Shown here: positions 43,495-52,303 of the stretch, in pieces | Position numbering within the stretch: the stretch's first letter is position 1 | Layout: every line of letters begins with the position of its first letter | From: CALBJU01 sp965247125 | GTDB taxonomy: Bacteria; Bacteroidota; Rhodothermia; Rhodothermales; UBA10348 | Assembly (NCBI GenBank): GCA_965247125.1 | Contig: CBDFGO010000001.1 | Coordinates: 186,001 to 250,000, forward strand | Direction: 5' to 3' | DNA length: 64,000 nt | Translations under genes and position numbers: made by a program | The notes under the pieces: model-generated | Told to the model about the DNA's origin: nothing | The model's input: only the letters and a program-made list of their open reading frames with translations | Databases searched by the model: none

Positions 43495-44320
43495 AGGTAG
43501 TAACGCCGAATAGTAGAGAGGATATCAACGGATACCACGAGTTTACGGCCTCTCCAGAGACGAGTTGCGCCTGGATGGCTACAACCTCGATGAAGTTGGG
43601 CAGCACATGATAGAATCCTATGTAAATCGAAGCGGCGACAGGATTGAGTACCGGTTCAATCTGATCGTGGGCGGCCAGAATGGCTGAAAGGAAAATCATG
43701 CCGTAGGCTATTGCGAGGGCCAGACCACTGGTTCTGGTCATTACCGTAACCGTCATGATGACCGAGTTCATGACTCCGAACATTACCACGATGATCGGGA
43801 TGCTCACGAGCGAGGTAGCGTCCCACACACCTGTCTTTAGCGACAACGACAGCCACACACCTCCGACCAGATACGTCACCAACGCAAGAACGGTCAGCCA
43901 GACTCCAATGAGGTGCCCGGTGAGAAGCCGAGGCCGAGATATCGGCTTCGAGACAAGCAGATCGATGCGGCCCTGTTCCAGGAAGCCGCCGATCAACGGC
44001 ATGGTGGCAAACAGGCCGAGCAGCGTACCGAGGAAATAGGCTGCACCAAACACAAACTCATTGATCGCCAGCATGAAATTATCCAGGCTGACAGCAGTTC
44101 GAACCACCTCCTGGGTTTCCTGGTCGAAAGATGAGTTCACCGGATTCGTTTCAAATCCGAAGATCCGGAGTGCGGCGATCGATCCCTCCACCACCTCCAG
44201 ATTCAGCGCGAAGGTCAGTAGGAGCCAGGCGATGGTCGCAATAACCAGAACTCCCTGCGTGATTCGCATCGCCCACAATTCTCGGAACGTGAGCAGGAGA
44301 GAGCCGGAAAGAGTCCTCAT
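43454..44320 (-). CDS. ABC-2 type transporter permease
   Basis: The 288-aa integral membrane protein has six predicted helices (for example GVLVIATIAWLLLTFALNLE, VFGAAYFLGTLLGLFATMPL, GVWLTVLALVTYLVGGVWLS and PIIVVMFGVMNSVIMTVTVM). The cytoplasmic segment GGFLEQGRIDLLVSKPISRP is the typical coupling region of ABC-2 permeases of the NosY/NatB type. The start overlaps the ATPase gene stop by four bases, so the two are translationally coupled. The exported or extruded substrate is unknown. A periplasmic loop of about 55 residues follows the first helix. Confidence 0.88.
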   Translation of the reverse strand: MRTLSGSLLLTFRELWAMRITQGVLVIATIAWLLLTFALNLEVVEGSIAALRIFGFETNPVNSSFDQETQEVVRTAVSLDNFMLAINEFVFGAAYFLGTLLGLFATMPLIGGFLEQGRIDLLVSKPISRPRLLTGHLIGVWLTVLALVTYLVGGVWLSLSLKTGVWDATSLVSIPIIVVMFGVMNSVIMTVTVMTRTSGLALAIAYGMIFLSAILAAHDQIEPVLNPVAASIYIGFYHVLPNFIEVVAIQAQLVSGEAVNSWYPLISSLLFGVTTYGIGYFWFSRRDF

Positions 44321-45255
44321 ATCTGATAACCCTCCCGCTCAATAATTTCAATAAATCCTGTTTCGAGCGAGCGTCGATGCCTCTCGATACTCAGGATGGT
44401 GACGCCAGCCGCCCGCAATCGATCGATGAGTTCGTTCAACTGTGCCGGAGCTCCGGATTCCATGATGATCTCCACATCCGAGCCGCTGCCTTCGATTTCA
44501 ACCCCAAATTGACTCAGATCCAGGTCAGAAGGGAGATTTCTGACGAAGAACCGCCAACCCGTCCCGTCTTTTACGAGATCATCAATCGAACCAGAGCGGA
44601 CAATCTTTCCCTTGTTCAGGATCGCGACGCGGTCGCAGATCATCTCAATTTCTGACAACAGGTGTGAATTTATCAGCACCGTTTTGCCGCGGGCCTTCAA
44701 TGCGCGGAGCCGATCCCGAATTTCTCTGCGCCCTACAGGATCTACGCCGTCGGTCGGTTCATCCAGGACGATAATTTCCGGGTCATCCATGAGCGCCTGG
44801 GCAAGTCCGAGGCGCTGCATCATGCCCTTCGAGAACTTTCCGACCCGGATATCAATCCAGGATGAAAGCCCCGCTTCTTCCACCAGACGGGGAATCCGCT
44901 CCTTCCGAATCTCGGACGACATGTCACTCAATCGACCGTAGACGTCCAGAGTCTGTCGCGCGGTCAGATACGGCGGGAAACGGTGATTTTCGGGTAAATA
45001 TCCCAAGTTTTGACGGGCCTGCGCTTCACCAATCGGCCGACCGAACAGCTCCGCTGTGCCGGAAGTAGGGCTCACGACACCCAGCAAGATCTTCAAGAGC
45101 GTCGTTTTACCCGCTCCATTTGGCCCCAATATTCCAACGATTTCGCCCGCTCTCACTTCGATGTCAATACCGCAAAGGGCATGCACCTTTTTTCTGCCAA
45201 ACGTGGACGAATAAGTCTTCGCCAGAGAATGGGTCGCAATGGCTATCTCATTCAT
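44317..45255 (-). CDS. ABC transporter ATP-binding protein (ABC-2 exporter)
   Basis: The 312-aa nucleotide-binding subunit has Walker A GILGPNGAGKTTLL, the Q-loop NLGYLPENHRFPP, the divergent signature KFSKGMMQRLGLAQAL (SKGM instead of SGGQ, common in this subfamily), Walker B IIVLDEPTDGVDP and the H-loop VLINSHLLSE. A C-terminal regulatory domain of about 90 residues follows. It energises the permease encoded next. The gene starts five bases after the phosphoglycerate kinase stop, so transcription may run from gapA/pgk into this exporter. Confidence 0.93.
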   Translation of the reverse strand: MNEIAIATHSLAKTYSSTFGRKKVHALCGIDIEVRAGEIVGILGPNGAGKTTLLKILLGVVSPTSGTAELFGRPIGEAQARQNLGYLPENHRFPPYLTARQTLDVYGRLSDMSSEIRKERIPRLVEEAGLSSWIDIRVGKFSKGMMQRLGLAQALMDDPEIIVLDEPTDGVDPVGRREIRDRLRALKARGKTVLINSHLLSEIEMICDRVAILNKGKIVRSGSIDDLVKDGTGWRFFVRNLPSDLDLSQFGVEIEGSGSDVEIIMESGAPAQLNELIDRLRAAGVTILSIERHRRSLETGFIEIIEREGYQI

Positions 45256-45259
45256 CGGT

Positions 45260-46459
45260 TCAGGGTGTATTGAGGGCGACTACGCCGGGCAGCTCTTTGC
45301 CTTCCAGCAACTCCAACATTGCTCCACCGCCGGTGCTCACGTGACTGACGGCTTCCGAAAGACCCGCCCCTACGAGGGCCGCTACGGAGTCTCCTCCGCC
45401 TACAACCGTGAAGGCGCCGCTTTTGGTGGTCTTTGCCACGGCATCAGCAATTGCATTGGTGCCTGCAGCGAATGAGCTCATCTCAAAAACTCCCATCGGG
45501 CCGTTCCAGACGACCATTTTGGCCTGCTCGATTATTGCAGAAAATGCCGCAACGGTCTCGGGCCCGATGTCGAGTCCAATCATGTCTTGAGGAACGAAAT
45601 TGCTGGAGACCATAGAGGCGGCGTCATTGTCGAATGAATCCGCGCATACGTGGTCCATCGGGAGATGGATGCGTCCCTCGGCCTGGGAAAGCAGCTGCGC
45701 GGCCATCTCTACGCGATCATCCTCTGTGAGCGATTTTCCGGTTTCAAGACCCTGAGCTTTCATGAATGTGTACGCCATGGCGCCACCGATCAGCAGATGA
45801 TCGACCGACTCTAGCAGTTTCATGATGATGCCAATCTTGTCGGAGACTTTGGCTCCCCCGACAATGGCCACGAACGGGTGGGCAGGATCCGTAACAATTC
45901 GTTGCAGTGCATCCAGCTCGTCCTGAAGAAGCAATCCCGCAGCCTTCTCGGAAACGAATCTGGCAACCCCCGTTGTGGAAGCGTGCGCCCTGTGTGCCGT
46001 CCCGAAAGCATCATTTATGTAGACATCCGCCAGACGCGCGAGCGCTTCAGCGAGCGCGGGATCGTTTCTGGTTTCCCCCGGCTCAAAACGAATATTTTCC
46101 AGCAACATGATCTCCGTCGGAGCCAGCGATGCCGCGAATTGTTCTACGTGTTCGCCCACAACTTCTGGGCAGATAATGACGGGTGCTCCGATGAGGGAGG
46201 CTAGGTGGCGGCCGACTGGTGCCATGCTGAACTCAGGTCGAACCGAGCCCTGGGGACGGCCAAGATGGCTCATCAAAATGACCTTTCCGCTGGCGTTCTG
46301 AATGTGACGAATGGTAGGGAGGGCAGCCCGAATACGGCTGTCATCTGCTACCGAGCGTTTATTTGCATCGTCGGCTGCAAGCGGCACATTGAAGTCCACG
46401 CGTACCAGTACACGCTTTTCGAAGAGATCGAGATCGGCAATACTATGGTACGTCTTCAA
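45260..46459 (-). CDS. pgk: Phosphoglycerate kinase
   Basis: The 399-aa glycolytic enzyme transfers phosphate between 1,3-bisphosphoglycerate and ADP. Landmarks are KRVLVRVDFNVPL at the N-terminus, ILMSHLGRPQGS, ENIRFEPGETRNDPALAEAL, YINDAFGTAHRAHAST, the hinge AIVGGAKVSDKIG, and the C-terminal nucleotide site VVWNGPMGVFE with TVVGGGDSVAAL and VSTGGGAMLELLEG. The start codon is TTG at 46459: the conserved N-terminus leaves no room for another, and an upstream ATG is out of frame. GAPDH lies 65 bases upstream in the same direction and an ABC exporter operon follows after four bases. Confidence 0.97.
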   Translation of the reverse strand: MKTYHSIADLDLFEKRVLVRVDFNVPLAADDANKRSVADDSRIRAALPTIRHIQNASGKVILMSHLGRPQGSVRPEFSMAPVGRHLASLIGAPVIICPEVVGEHVEQFAASLAPTEIMLLENIRFEPGETRNDPALAEALARLADVYINDAFGTAHRAHASTTGVARFVSEKAAGLLLQDELDALQRIVTDPAHPFVAIVGGAKVSDKIGIIMKLLESVDHLLIGGAMAYTFMKAQGLETGKSLTEDDRVEMAAQLLSQAEGRIHLPMDHVCADSFDNDAASMVSSNFVPQDMIGLDIGPETVAAFSAIIEQAKMVVWNGPMGVFEMSSFAAGTNAIADAVAKTTKSGAFTVVGGGDSVAALVGAGLSEAVSHVSTGGGAMLELLEGKELPGVVALNTP

Positions 46460-46524
46460 GATCGTATCGCATCCTGGGCAAAATTAGATAGATGCCATGA
46501 CCACTGCTGGGGGTAAAAAAGTGG

Positions 46525-47529
46525 TTACGCCCCCATCAGCCTCTTGGCCAGATCGACTGTTCGATTGGCGTATCCCCATTCGTTATCGTACCAACCCACC
46601 ACCTTGACCATGTTGCCCATGACCATGGTTGATGCAGAATCGAAGACATTTGAATGAGGATTGTGGATAATGTCGATCGATACCAGGGGCTCGTCGCTGT
46701 ACTCGAGGATGCCCGCGAGCGAGCCCGTCGCTGCTTCCTGGAACAGTTTGTTGACTTCTTCGACACTCGTATCGCGTCCGACCTCTACCGTGAGATCCGT
46801 TATGGATCCATCTGCGATGGGAACGCGAAGAGCAAATCCATCCAGTTTACCTGCAAGGTGTGGCAGAACCAGGCCAACCGCTTTTGCCGCGCCCGTGGTT
46901 GTTGGAATAATTGATACTGCGGCCGCACGGGAGCGCCTGAGGTCACTGTGGGGGCCGTCCTGCAGGTTCTGATCGGATGTGTATGCGTGCACCGTGGTCA
47001 TCATTCCCTTCTTCACCGTCAGCGCATCGTCCAAAACTTTTACCATCGGTGCGAGGCAGTTTGTCGTACAACTTGCATTCGAGACAACCTTCTCCTCTCC
47101 GGTCAGAACGGAATCGTTAACACCCAGAACGACGGTTGCATCGACCTCTCCGCTGGCGGGCGCCGAAATCAAGACCTTCTTCGCGCCTGCAGTCAGGTGC
47201 AGGGAAGCCTTCTCCCTGGAACGGAAGAAACCGGTCGACTCTACGACCACATCCGTGTCGAGCTCACCCCAGGGAAGATCTGTGGGATTTCGCTGCCCAA
47301 ACACCTTGATTCGCTTTCCATCTACAATGATCACGTCTCCATCGGACGATACGTCACCGGGGAATTTCAAGTGATTCGAGTCATACTTGAGAAGGTGTGC
47401 AAGCGTCCGGGCATCCGTCAGATCGTTGACTCCGACAATTTCAAAATCGTCCGAGTCGCGTTCGATTATTGCGCGGAAGACGAGTCTACCGATACGACCA
47501 AATCCATTGATACCCAATCTGATTGCCAT
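46525..47529 (-). CDS. gapA: Glyceraldehyde-3-phosphate dehydrogenase
   Basis: The 334-aa enzyme has the NAD-binding opening RLGINGFGRIGRLVFRA, the catalytic Cys154 in SNASCTTNCLAP, the active-site His region TVHAYTSDQNLQDGPH, and the phosphate-binding TTGAAKAVGLVLP and RVPIADGSITDL. The C-terminal YDNEWGYANRTVDL is intact. It oxidises glyceraldehyde 3-phosphate in glycolysis. The start is ATG at 47529; a TTG at 47568 in frame adds a non-conserved 13-residue tail. The gene is first in a gapA-pgk pair. Confidence 0.97.
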   Translation of the reverse strand: MAIRLGINGFGRIGRLVFRAIIERDSDDFEIVGVNDLTDARTLAHLLKYDSNHLKFPGDVSSDGDVIIVDGKRIKVFGQRNPTDLPWGELDTDVVVESTGFFRSREKASLHLTAGAKKVLISAPASGEVDATVVLGVNDSVLTGEEKVVSNASCTTNCLAPMVKVLDDALTVKKGMMTTVHAYTSDQNLQDGPHSDLRRSRAAAVSIIPTTTGAAKAVGLVLPHLAGKLDGFALRVPIADGSITDLTVEVGRDTSVEEVNKLFQEAATGSLAGILEYSDEPLVSIDIIHNPHSNVFDSASTMVMGNMVKVVGWYDNEWGYANRTVDLAKRLMGA

Positions 47530-47613
47530 GACAAAACCGGTTACTGAGTGTGCAGGAAATTTCGACAATGAAAATTCGTGATCATCCGCATGGGATGCAC
47601 ATGGCTGCCGACA

Positions 47614-47660
47614 AAGTCTGTGTTAAGAAAGTCTGTGTTAAAAAAGTGTGCTAAGAAAGT
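47614..47660. repeat. Degenerate 15-bp tandem repeat upstream of gapA
   Basis: The units are AAGTCTGTGTTAAGA (47614-47628), AAGTCTGTGTTAAAA (47629-47643), a shortened AAGTGTGCTAAGA (47644-47656) and the start of a fourth, AAGT. It lies 85-130 bases before the gapA start. It is probably a slippage product, though phased binding sites are possible. Confidence 0.75.
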
Positions 47661-47702
47661 ATTGTCCGACCCCTACATGTCCCTGAGCTCTATATCTGCA
47701 GC

Positions 47703-47715
47703 CAAAACGGTTTTG
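47703..47715. promoter_or_regulatory. Palindrome CAAAACGGTTTTG between gapA and the TPR gene
   Basis: CAAAAC and GTTTTG are exact reverse complements around one G, 174 bases before gapA and 227 before the TPR gene. It has the form of a dimeric repressor site; no family assigned. Confidence 0.3.
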
Positions 47716-47941
47716 ATCGAACCCGGTTGAATTGCGAATAATCGGGAAACCCGTAATGCGGCGGCAATTTTTCATTGCTCAGGGCGAAAAAAAAGGATAT
47801 TTTACTGGTCTTTGCGTAAAAGTGCTTCTTTTGGGTCAGAACGCGGTTTCTTGCCATGAAGACACTGGTTTTGCTCAAAATCAATCACTTTAAAAGTGTG
47901 TGGCGACTGTCACAACTTGAAAGATCTCTCGATTTACATAT

Positions 47942-48640
47942 ATGTCAACGCTAAATCCAACTCGTAAAGTATCTCGCCGCCACGAGCTGCGTCAGGATAC
48001 AGTCGTCACCGCTTATGCCAGGGCGCTTGGTATTTATGAGAATAACAAAAATACGGTTCTGTCCATCGGAGGCGGAATTCTGCTGATTGTACTCCTGATT
48101 GTGGGCTGGAACTGGAACCAGGGTAATCGCGATGCTCAGGCTCTCTCACAGATGGCCCAGGCTGTCACCACGTACGAGGCGGGCTCCTTTCAAGCGGCCC
48201 TTGATGGAGATATCTCTTTTCCTGGACTCGTAGAAGTGGCTGATCAATTCGGCGGTACAGTCTCAGGAAACCTGGCTACGTTTTACGCGGCCGACGCGCT
48301 GTTCAGGGTCGGAGAAATGGATCGTGCACTCGAATATTTTGAGTCGTATTCAAAAGGCGCCGATTATCTGGGAGCATCCGCTTATGCCGGAGAAGCGGCC
48401 ATCCATGAGCTTCAGGAAAATTATACGCGCGCAGGGGATCTTTTCTCGAGAGCAGCAACCGTTTTTCCGAGTGAAGTAACCTCTCCGATGTACCTCGAAA
48501 GCGCGGCTAGGGCCTATGAAGAGGCTGGAAATAATTCCAGAGCCCTTGGCGCGCTTGAGTCCATCCGAGATGATTATCCCGGCTCACAGGCCGCCAGAAA
48601 CGTTGAATTTCAGATTGCACTCATCCAATCTGCCCAGTAA
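47942..48640 (+). CDS. Membrane-anchored TPR protein (YfgM-like)
   Basis: The 232-aa protein has a basic cytoplasmic N-terminus of about 38 residues, one membrane helix (VLSIGGGILLIVLLIVGWNW, about 40-58) and a soluble C-terminal part with TPR-like helices (ATFYAADALFRVGEMDRALE, AAIHELQENYTRAGDLFSRA, AARAYEEAGNNSRALGALES). The design resembles YfgM/ancillary SecYEG translocon proteins and related Bacteroidota TPR anchors. It is first of a tight cluster; the NtrC-type regulator starts 12 bases downstream. Confidence 0.8.
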   Translation: MSTLNPTRKVSRRHELRQDTVVTAYARALGIYENNKNTVLSIGGGILLIVLLIVGWNWNQGNRDAQALSQMAQAVTTYEAGSFQAALDGDISFPGLVEVADQFGGTVSGNLATFYAADALFRVGEMDRALEYFESYSKGADYLGASAYAGEAAIHELQENYTRAGDLFSRAATVFPSEVTSPMYLESAARAYEEAGNNSRALGALESIRDDYPGSQAARNVEFQIALIQSAQ

Positions 48641-48652
48641 ATTGCATCTGTT

Positions 48653-50041
48653 ATGGCCGTACCAGTTGTTCTGGTTGTCGACGACGAAGCCAGTATCCGC
48701 CGCACTTTACGGGAGATTCTCGAATACGAGGACTATGCGGTCGAAGAGGCGGAAGACGGCGAGGTAGCACTCGATAAACTGCGGGCTGACCGGTTTGATG
48801 TGGTGCTTCTGGATGTGAAGATGCCGAAAAAGGACGGCATGGAAGTGCTGGACGCGATTGCCAAAGAAAAAATCGATGTGCCCGTTGTGATGATATCGGG
48901 CCACGGAACGATTGACACGGCGGTGGACGCGACGCGGCTGGGAGCGTACGACTTTGTGGAGAAGCCTCCTGATCTGAATCGGCTCCTTCTCACCATCCGG
49001 AACGCGATGGACCGGGGTCAGCTCGAATCTGAGAACCGCAGAATGCGGCAGACCATCGTTGAGCAGACTTCGGGTGCGCTGACTCCCATGCTGGGTGAGA
49101 GTTCGGCTATAAAGGCGATCAAGGATACAATGGAACGCGTCGCACCTACCGAGGCCCGTGTGCTCATCACGGGTGAGCCGGGTACGGGAAAGGAACTTGT
49201 CGCGAAGTGGATCCATCGACTTTCGAACCGGAGCGAGGGCCCCGTGGTCGAAGTAAACTGCGCCGCCATCCCTGGGGAGCTCATCGAGAGCGAGATGTTT
49301 GGTCACGAAAAAGGGAGCTTTACCGGCGCGACAAAGCAGCGTATCGGAAAATTCGAACAAGCGCACGGCGGGACACTTTTTCTGGACGAGATCGGAGATA
49401 TGAGTCTGTCGGCACAGGCGAAAGTGCTTCGTGCGCTGCAGGAAAATACCGTCACCCGCGTCGGAGGCGATCGGTCCATTCCAGTGGATGTCCGTGTGAT
49501 TGCTGCCACGAATAAAGATCTTTTGGTTCAGATAGGAGAGAAGCAGTTTCGGGAAGACCTCTATCATCGTCTCTCGGTCATTCTGATTCACGTTCCCCCG
49601 CTTCGGGAGAGGAAAGGAGACATAGCTGTCATCACCGAAAACATTGCCGACAGGATCGCGAATCGAAATGGTCTGGAACCCAAACCGTTCTCAAAAGAGG
49701 CGCTGAAGGCCCTGGAACAGTTCGAATGGCGTGGAAACGTTCGAGAGCTGCACAATGTGGTTGAGCGATTGACAATCCTGAGTCAGGGTGAACGCATCAC
49801 CCAACTGGACGTAGAGCGCTATGTGCTGCCCGGCGGATCAGCCGCCAATCCGGTTGTCGGACTGCTGGATCGTTTCGATCAGTTTTCGGAATTCCGTGAC
49901 AACGCCGAGAAGTTGTTCATCGAGCACAAGCTCCTCCAGAACGAGTGGAATATCAGTCGCACGGCTGAAGCGATCGGAATACAGCGATCTCATCTGTACA
50001 ACAAGATGAGCAAATACGAAATTCAGCGCGACGATGAGTAG
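48653..50041 (+). CDS. NtrC-family sigma-54-dependent response regulator
   Basis: This is a 462-aa three-domain activator. The receiver (4-120) has VDDE and the phosphorylated Asp54 in VVLLDVKMPKKDG. The AAA+ domain (about 148-380) has Walker A GEPGTGKE (174-181), the sigma-54 contact loop GSFTGA (221-226, serine in place of the commoner alanine) and Walker B GGTLFLDEIGDM. The Fis-type helix-turn-helix at the end reads SRTAEAIGIQRSHLYNKM. No histidine kinase gene is adjacent. It is 12 bases after the TPR gene and overlaps the LolD-like ATPase gene by eight bases, so it belongs to an envelope-related operon. Target promoters need a -24/-12 site; I found none convincing here. Confidence 0.95.
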   Translation: MAVPVVLVVDDEASIRRTLREILEYEDYAVEEAEDGEVALDKLRADRFDVVLLDVKMPKKDGMEVLDAIAKEKIDVPVVMISGHGTIDTAVDATRLGAYDFVEKPPDLNRLLLTIRNAMDRGQLESENRRMRQTIVEQTSGALTPMLGESSAIKAIKDTMERVAPTEARVLITGEPGTGKELVAKWIHRLSNRSEGPVVEVNCAAIPGELIESEMFGHEKGSFTGATKQRIGKFEQAHGGTLFLDEIGDMSLSAQAKVLRALQENTVTRVGGDRSIPVDVRVIAATNKDLLVQIGEKQFREDLYHRLSVILIHVPPLRERKGDIAVITENIADRIANRNGLEPKPFSKEALKALEQFEWRGNVRELHNVVERLTILSQGERITQLDVERYVLPGGSAANPVVGLLDRFDQFSEFRDNAEKLFIEHKLLQNEWNISRTAEAIGIQRSHLYNKMSKYEIQRDDE

Positions 50042-50741
50042 CAACTCAGACACCGGGGAGCGAGTTCTTCTTGAGGTCCAGAATCTCTCGAAGTCGTTTC
50101 CGTCTGTCGGCCGGGGGCCCGTGCATGTGCTGACCGATTTGAATTTGTCGGTTCGCCCGAGTGAGGTGATCGCCATCGTGGGTGAGTCCGGAACGGGGAA
50201 GAGCACACTCCTTCATATTTTGGGAGCTCTCTCCCGGCCCGACAGTGGCCAGTTGATCTTCGATGGGACGAAAGTCCTTGGGAAAACGGACGACGAATTG
50301 TCCGCGTTTCGAAATGAAAAAATAGGATTCGTTTTTCAGTTTCATCACCTGCTGCCCGAGTTTTCGGCGGAAGAAAATGTGATGATGCCGGCCCTCGTCA
50401 AGGGCGATCGTCCTAAACGGGCGAGGGGTAGAGCGCTCGAGCTCTTGGAGCGCGTTGGACTCTCGGACAGAACATCACATCGTCCAGGAGAACTATCCGG
50501 AGGAGAAAAGCAGCGCGTTGCCATCGCCCGCGCCCTGATGAATCACCCGGACCTGATTCTGGCAGACGAACCAACCGGCAACCTGGACGAGAAGACTGCA
50601 GACGCACTGCACCAGGAACTGATGCGGTTGAGCCGTGATCTGGGACAAACTTTTATCATGGTGACCCATAATATGCAGTTCGCTTCCATGGCGGATCGCA
50701 TTCTCGTGCTCGAGCACGGTCAACTGAGACAGAAGGATTGA
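50034..50741 (+). CDS. LolD-like ABC transporter ATPase without adjacent permease
   Basis: The 235-aa ATPase is of the LolD/MacB (o228) group. It has Walker A IVGESGTGKSTLLHILG, the Q-loop GFVFQFHHLLPEFSAEENV with the LLPEFSAEENVMMP run typical of LolD, signature ELSGGEKQRVAIARAL, Walker B LILADEPTGNLD and H-loop MVTHN. LolCDE extracts lipoproteins from the inner membrane for transfer to LolA. No LolC/E permease is encoded in the window, so the partner must be elsewhere. It overlaps the NtrC-type gene by eight bases and is followed after one base by an exported protein gene. Confidence 0.88.
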   Translation: MSSNSDTGERVLLEVQNLSKSFPSVGRGPVHVLTDLNLSVRPSEVIAIVGESGTGKSTLLHILGALSRPDSGQLIFDGTKVLGKTDDELSAFRNEKIGFVFQFHHLLPEFSAEENVMMPALVKGDRPKRARGRALELLERVGLSDRTSHRPGELSGGEKQRVAIARALMNHPDLILADEPTGNLDEKTADALHQELMRLSRDLGQTFIMVTHNMQFASMADRILVLEHGQLRQKD

Positions 50742-50742
50742 C

Positions 50743-51480
50743 ATGAAGTTATCGAGATTGATCTGGATCGCCCTGTTCTTCATTCCGACAGGAACGATAC
50801 AGGCCCAGACCACTGAAGTCGAAGGGAATTATCTATACCGTGTTCAACTTGTTCGCGCAAATCCGGGTGAATTCCGGGCGTTCATCGAGGAAGGAAAGGC
50901 CCACCTCGATCGAATTGAAGCGGTCGGGGATGAGCGGCCGATGTGGATGCGACACTCTCAGGGAGACAAGTGGGACTTTCTGATCATCTACCCGATGGGC
51001 GAGTGGAGCGAATACCATGCGAGTGACAGGACGCGACTTCGTTCGTCACTCATTTCTGACGATTCATCGTTTACGGCTCGAATTGCCTGGACTGAGGATC
51101 TGTTCGTCCGCGGTGTTGGGCCAGACGTGTTGCGGCCCGCGATGGAGGACGCTGGATTTTATCACATAGAAATGTTCAACGCCCTGCCAGGGAAAGCTGA
51201 AGAGTTAATCGAACAACGACGGATGGAAAATGAGTTTCTCCAGGCGCTGAATCGTCCTATCAACTTCATCTTCGTCCGAGAAGCGGGAGGTGCGGTCGAC
51301 TCATTTACCTTGGGATGCTATCGGGATCTGAAGCATTTTGCTGAGAGTGGCGACCTCTCTCCCGATGCTGAAGAAGCCGCCGCCCGTTATGCAGGCTTCG
51401 GAAGTGTCAGCAATATTAGTCCCTATCTGCGTTCTCTAATTGCAGAACATCACGATACGCTGGCTGTCGCGATCCAATGA
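50743..51480 (+). CDS. Exported protein with two related ferredoxin-like halves, unknown function
   Basis: The 245-aa protein has a signal peptide (LIWIALFFIPTGTIQAQ). The mature protein seems to be an internal duplication. The first half, from about residue 28, has YLYRVQLVRANPGEFRAFIE then WDFLIIYPMGEWSEY. The second, from about residue 140, has FYHIEMFNALPGKAEELIEQ then DSFTLGCYRDLKHFAE. Strand-PG-helix-strand units of this kind are found in dimeric alpha/beta-barrel (NIPSNAP/EthD-like) proteins, which bind small or haem-like ligands; this is inference. It starts one base after the LolD-like gene and overlaps pdxH by four bases, so it is translated with both. Confidence 0.65.
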   Translation: MKLSRLIWIALFFIPTGTIQAQTTEVEGNYLYRVQLVRANPGEFRAFIEEGKAHLDRIEAVGDERPMWMRHSQGDKWDFLIIYPMGEWSEYHASDRTRLRSSLISDDSSFTARIAWTEDLFVRGVGPDVLRPAMEDAGFYHIEMFNALPGKAEELIEQRRMENEFLQALNRPINFIFVREAGGAVDSFTLGCYRDLKHFAESGDLSPDAEEAAARYAGFGSVSNISPYLRSLIAEHHDTLAVAIQ

Positions 51481-52130
51481 GTATCCTCAACACCATTCGG
51501 GCCCTCCTCACCTCGGGAAAGGGAATAGCCGTCGGTTTGCCCGACGCGGACTCGATGAGTGATCCGCTTAAATTGTTTGATGCCTGGTTTGAGGGGGCGA
51601 AAAAATCGGGCATTCTACTTCCCGAATCAATGATGCTGGCGACCGCGACAAACGATGGCAAACCCTCTTCCCGCATGGTTCTTCTAAAGTCATTCGATGA
51701 TCAAGGCTTCGTTTTTTTTACGAATTACGGCAGTCAGAAGGCTTCTGAGCTCGATGCCAATCCATTCGCATCGCTGCTCTTTTACTGGCCCATCTTGCAG
51801 CGACAGGTTCGTATCGAGGGCAAGGTGGAACGAGTCAGCCGGGAGGAATCATCGGCATATTTTCGCACTCGTTCCCGGGGTAGCCAGATAGGTGCATGGG
51901 CTTCAGACCAGTCTGCAGAACTAGAATCGCGTGAGACACTGGAGTCGAGATCCAAAGATCTTAGATCCAACTATGAGGGGCGAGAAATACCCCTACCCGG
52001 GTTCTGGGGTGGATATCGTCTATCGCCGTCCAAAATCGAATTCTGGCAAGGCAGACCCTTCCGACTCCACGACAGGATCGTTTTTGAACAATCAGATGGC
52101 TCCTGGAAGACGAGCCGCCTCTATCCCTGA
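51477..52130 (+). CDS. pdxH: Pyridoxamine/pyridoxine 5'-phosphate oxidase
   Basis: The 217-aa FMN enzyme oxidises PNP or PMP to the cofactor PLP. Signatures are MMLATATNDGKPSSRMVLLK, GFVFFTNYGSQKASELDANP, ASLLFYWPILQRQVRIEGKV, FRTRSRGSQIGAWASDQS, and the C-terminal PLP-contact block GFWGGYRLSPSKIEFWQGRP with RLHDR. Length and all FMN/PLP-binding segments are normal. The ATG overlaps the previous gene stop (ATGA). pdxA is encoded 2.7 kb downstream, so two steps of the DXP-dependent PLP route lie together. Confidence 0.96.
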   Translation: MSILNTIRALLTSGKGIAVGLPDADSMSDPLKLFDAWFEGAKKSGILLPESMMLATATNDGKPSSRMVLLKSFDDQGFVFFTNYGSQKASELDANPFASLLFYWPILQRQVRIEGKVERVSREESSAYFRTRSRGSQIGAWASDQSAELESRETLESRSKDLRSNYEGREIPLPGFWGGYRLSPSKIEFWQGRPFRLHDRIVFEQSDGSWKTSRLYP

Positions 52131-52303
52131 TTGGCCATATCGTAATCGAACTGGCGCACTTCAGCCGAGCTTGATCAGCCCCGTTTATCTCGACCCGACA
52201 ACCGTGAATTCTTGTCAGGGCTGAATTGTTTTGGTCCAGGGCGTCGAACAATGCCACCACATTCGTGTTTAACGGCGGCTCCATTGTTCGAACCTATGAA
52301 GAC

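Larger units (their letters stand above)
47530..47941. other. Divergent intergenic region gapA / TPR gene
   Basis: The 412 bases hold no gene I can support. Visible structures are a degenerate 15-bp tandem repeat at 47614-47660, the palindromes CAAAAC-G-GTTTTG (47703-47715) and CACTTT-A-AAAGTG (47886-47898), and T/A-rich stretches around 47790-47830. Both divergent genes need promoters here; no full -33/-7 pair is evident. Confidence 0.45.

Noticed and set aside
48707..49591. Long open frame antisense to the NtrC-type gene
   Set aside because: The encoded sequence has no domain; it mirrors the codon structure of the well-supported plus-strand gene.
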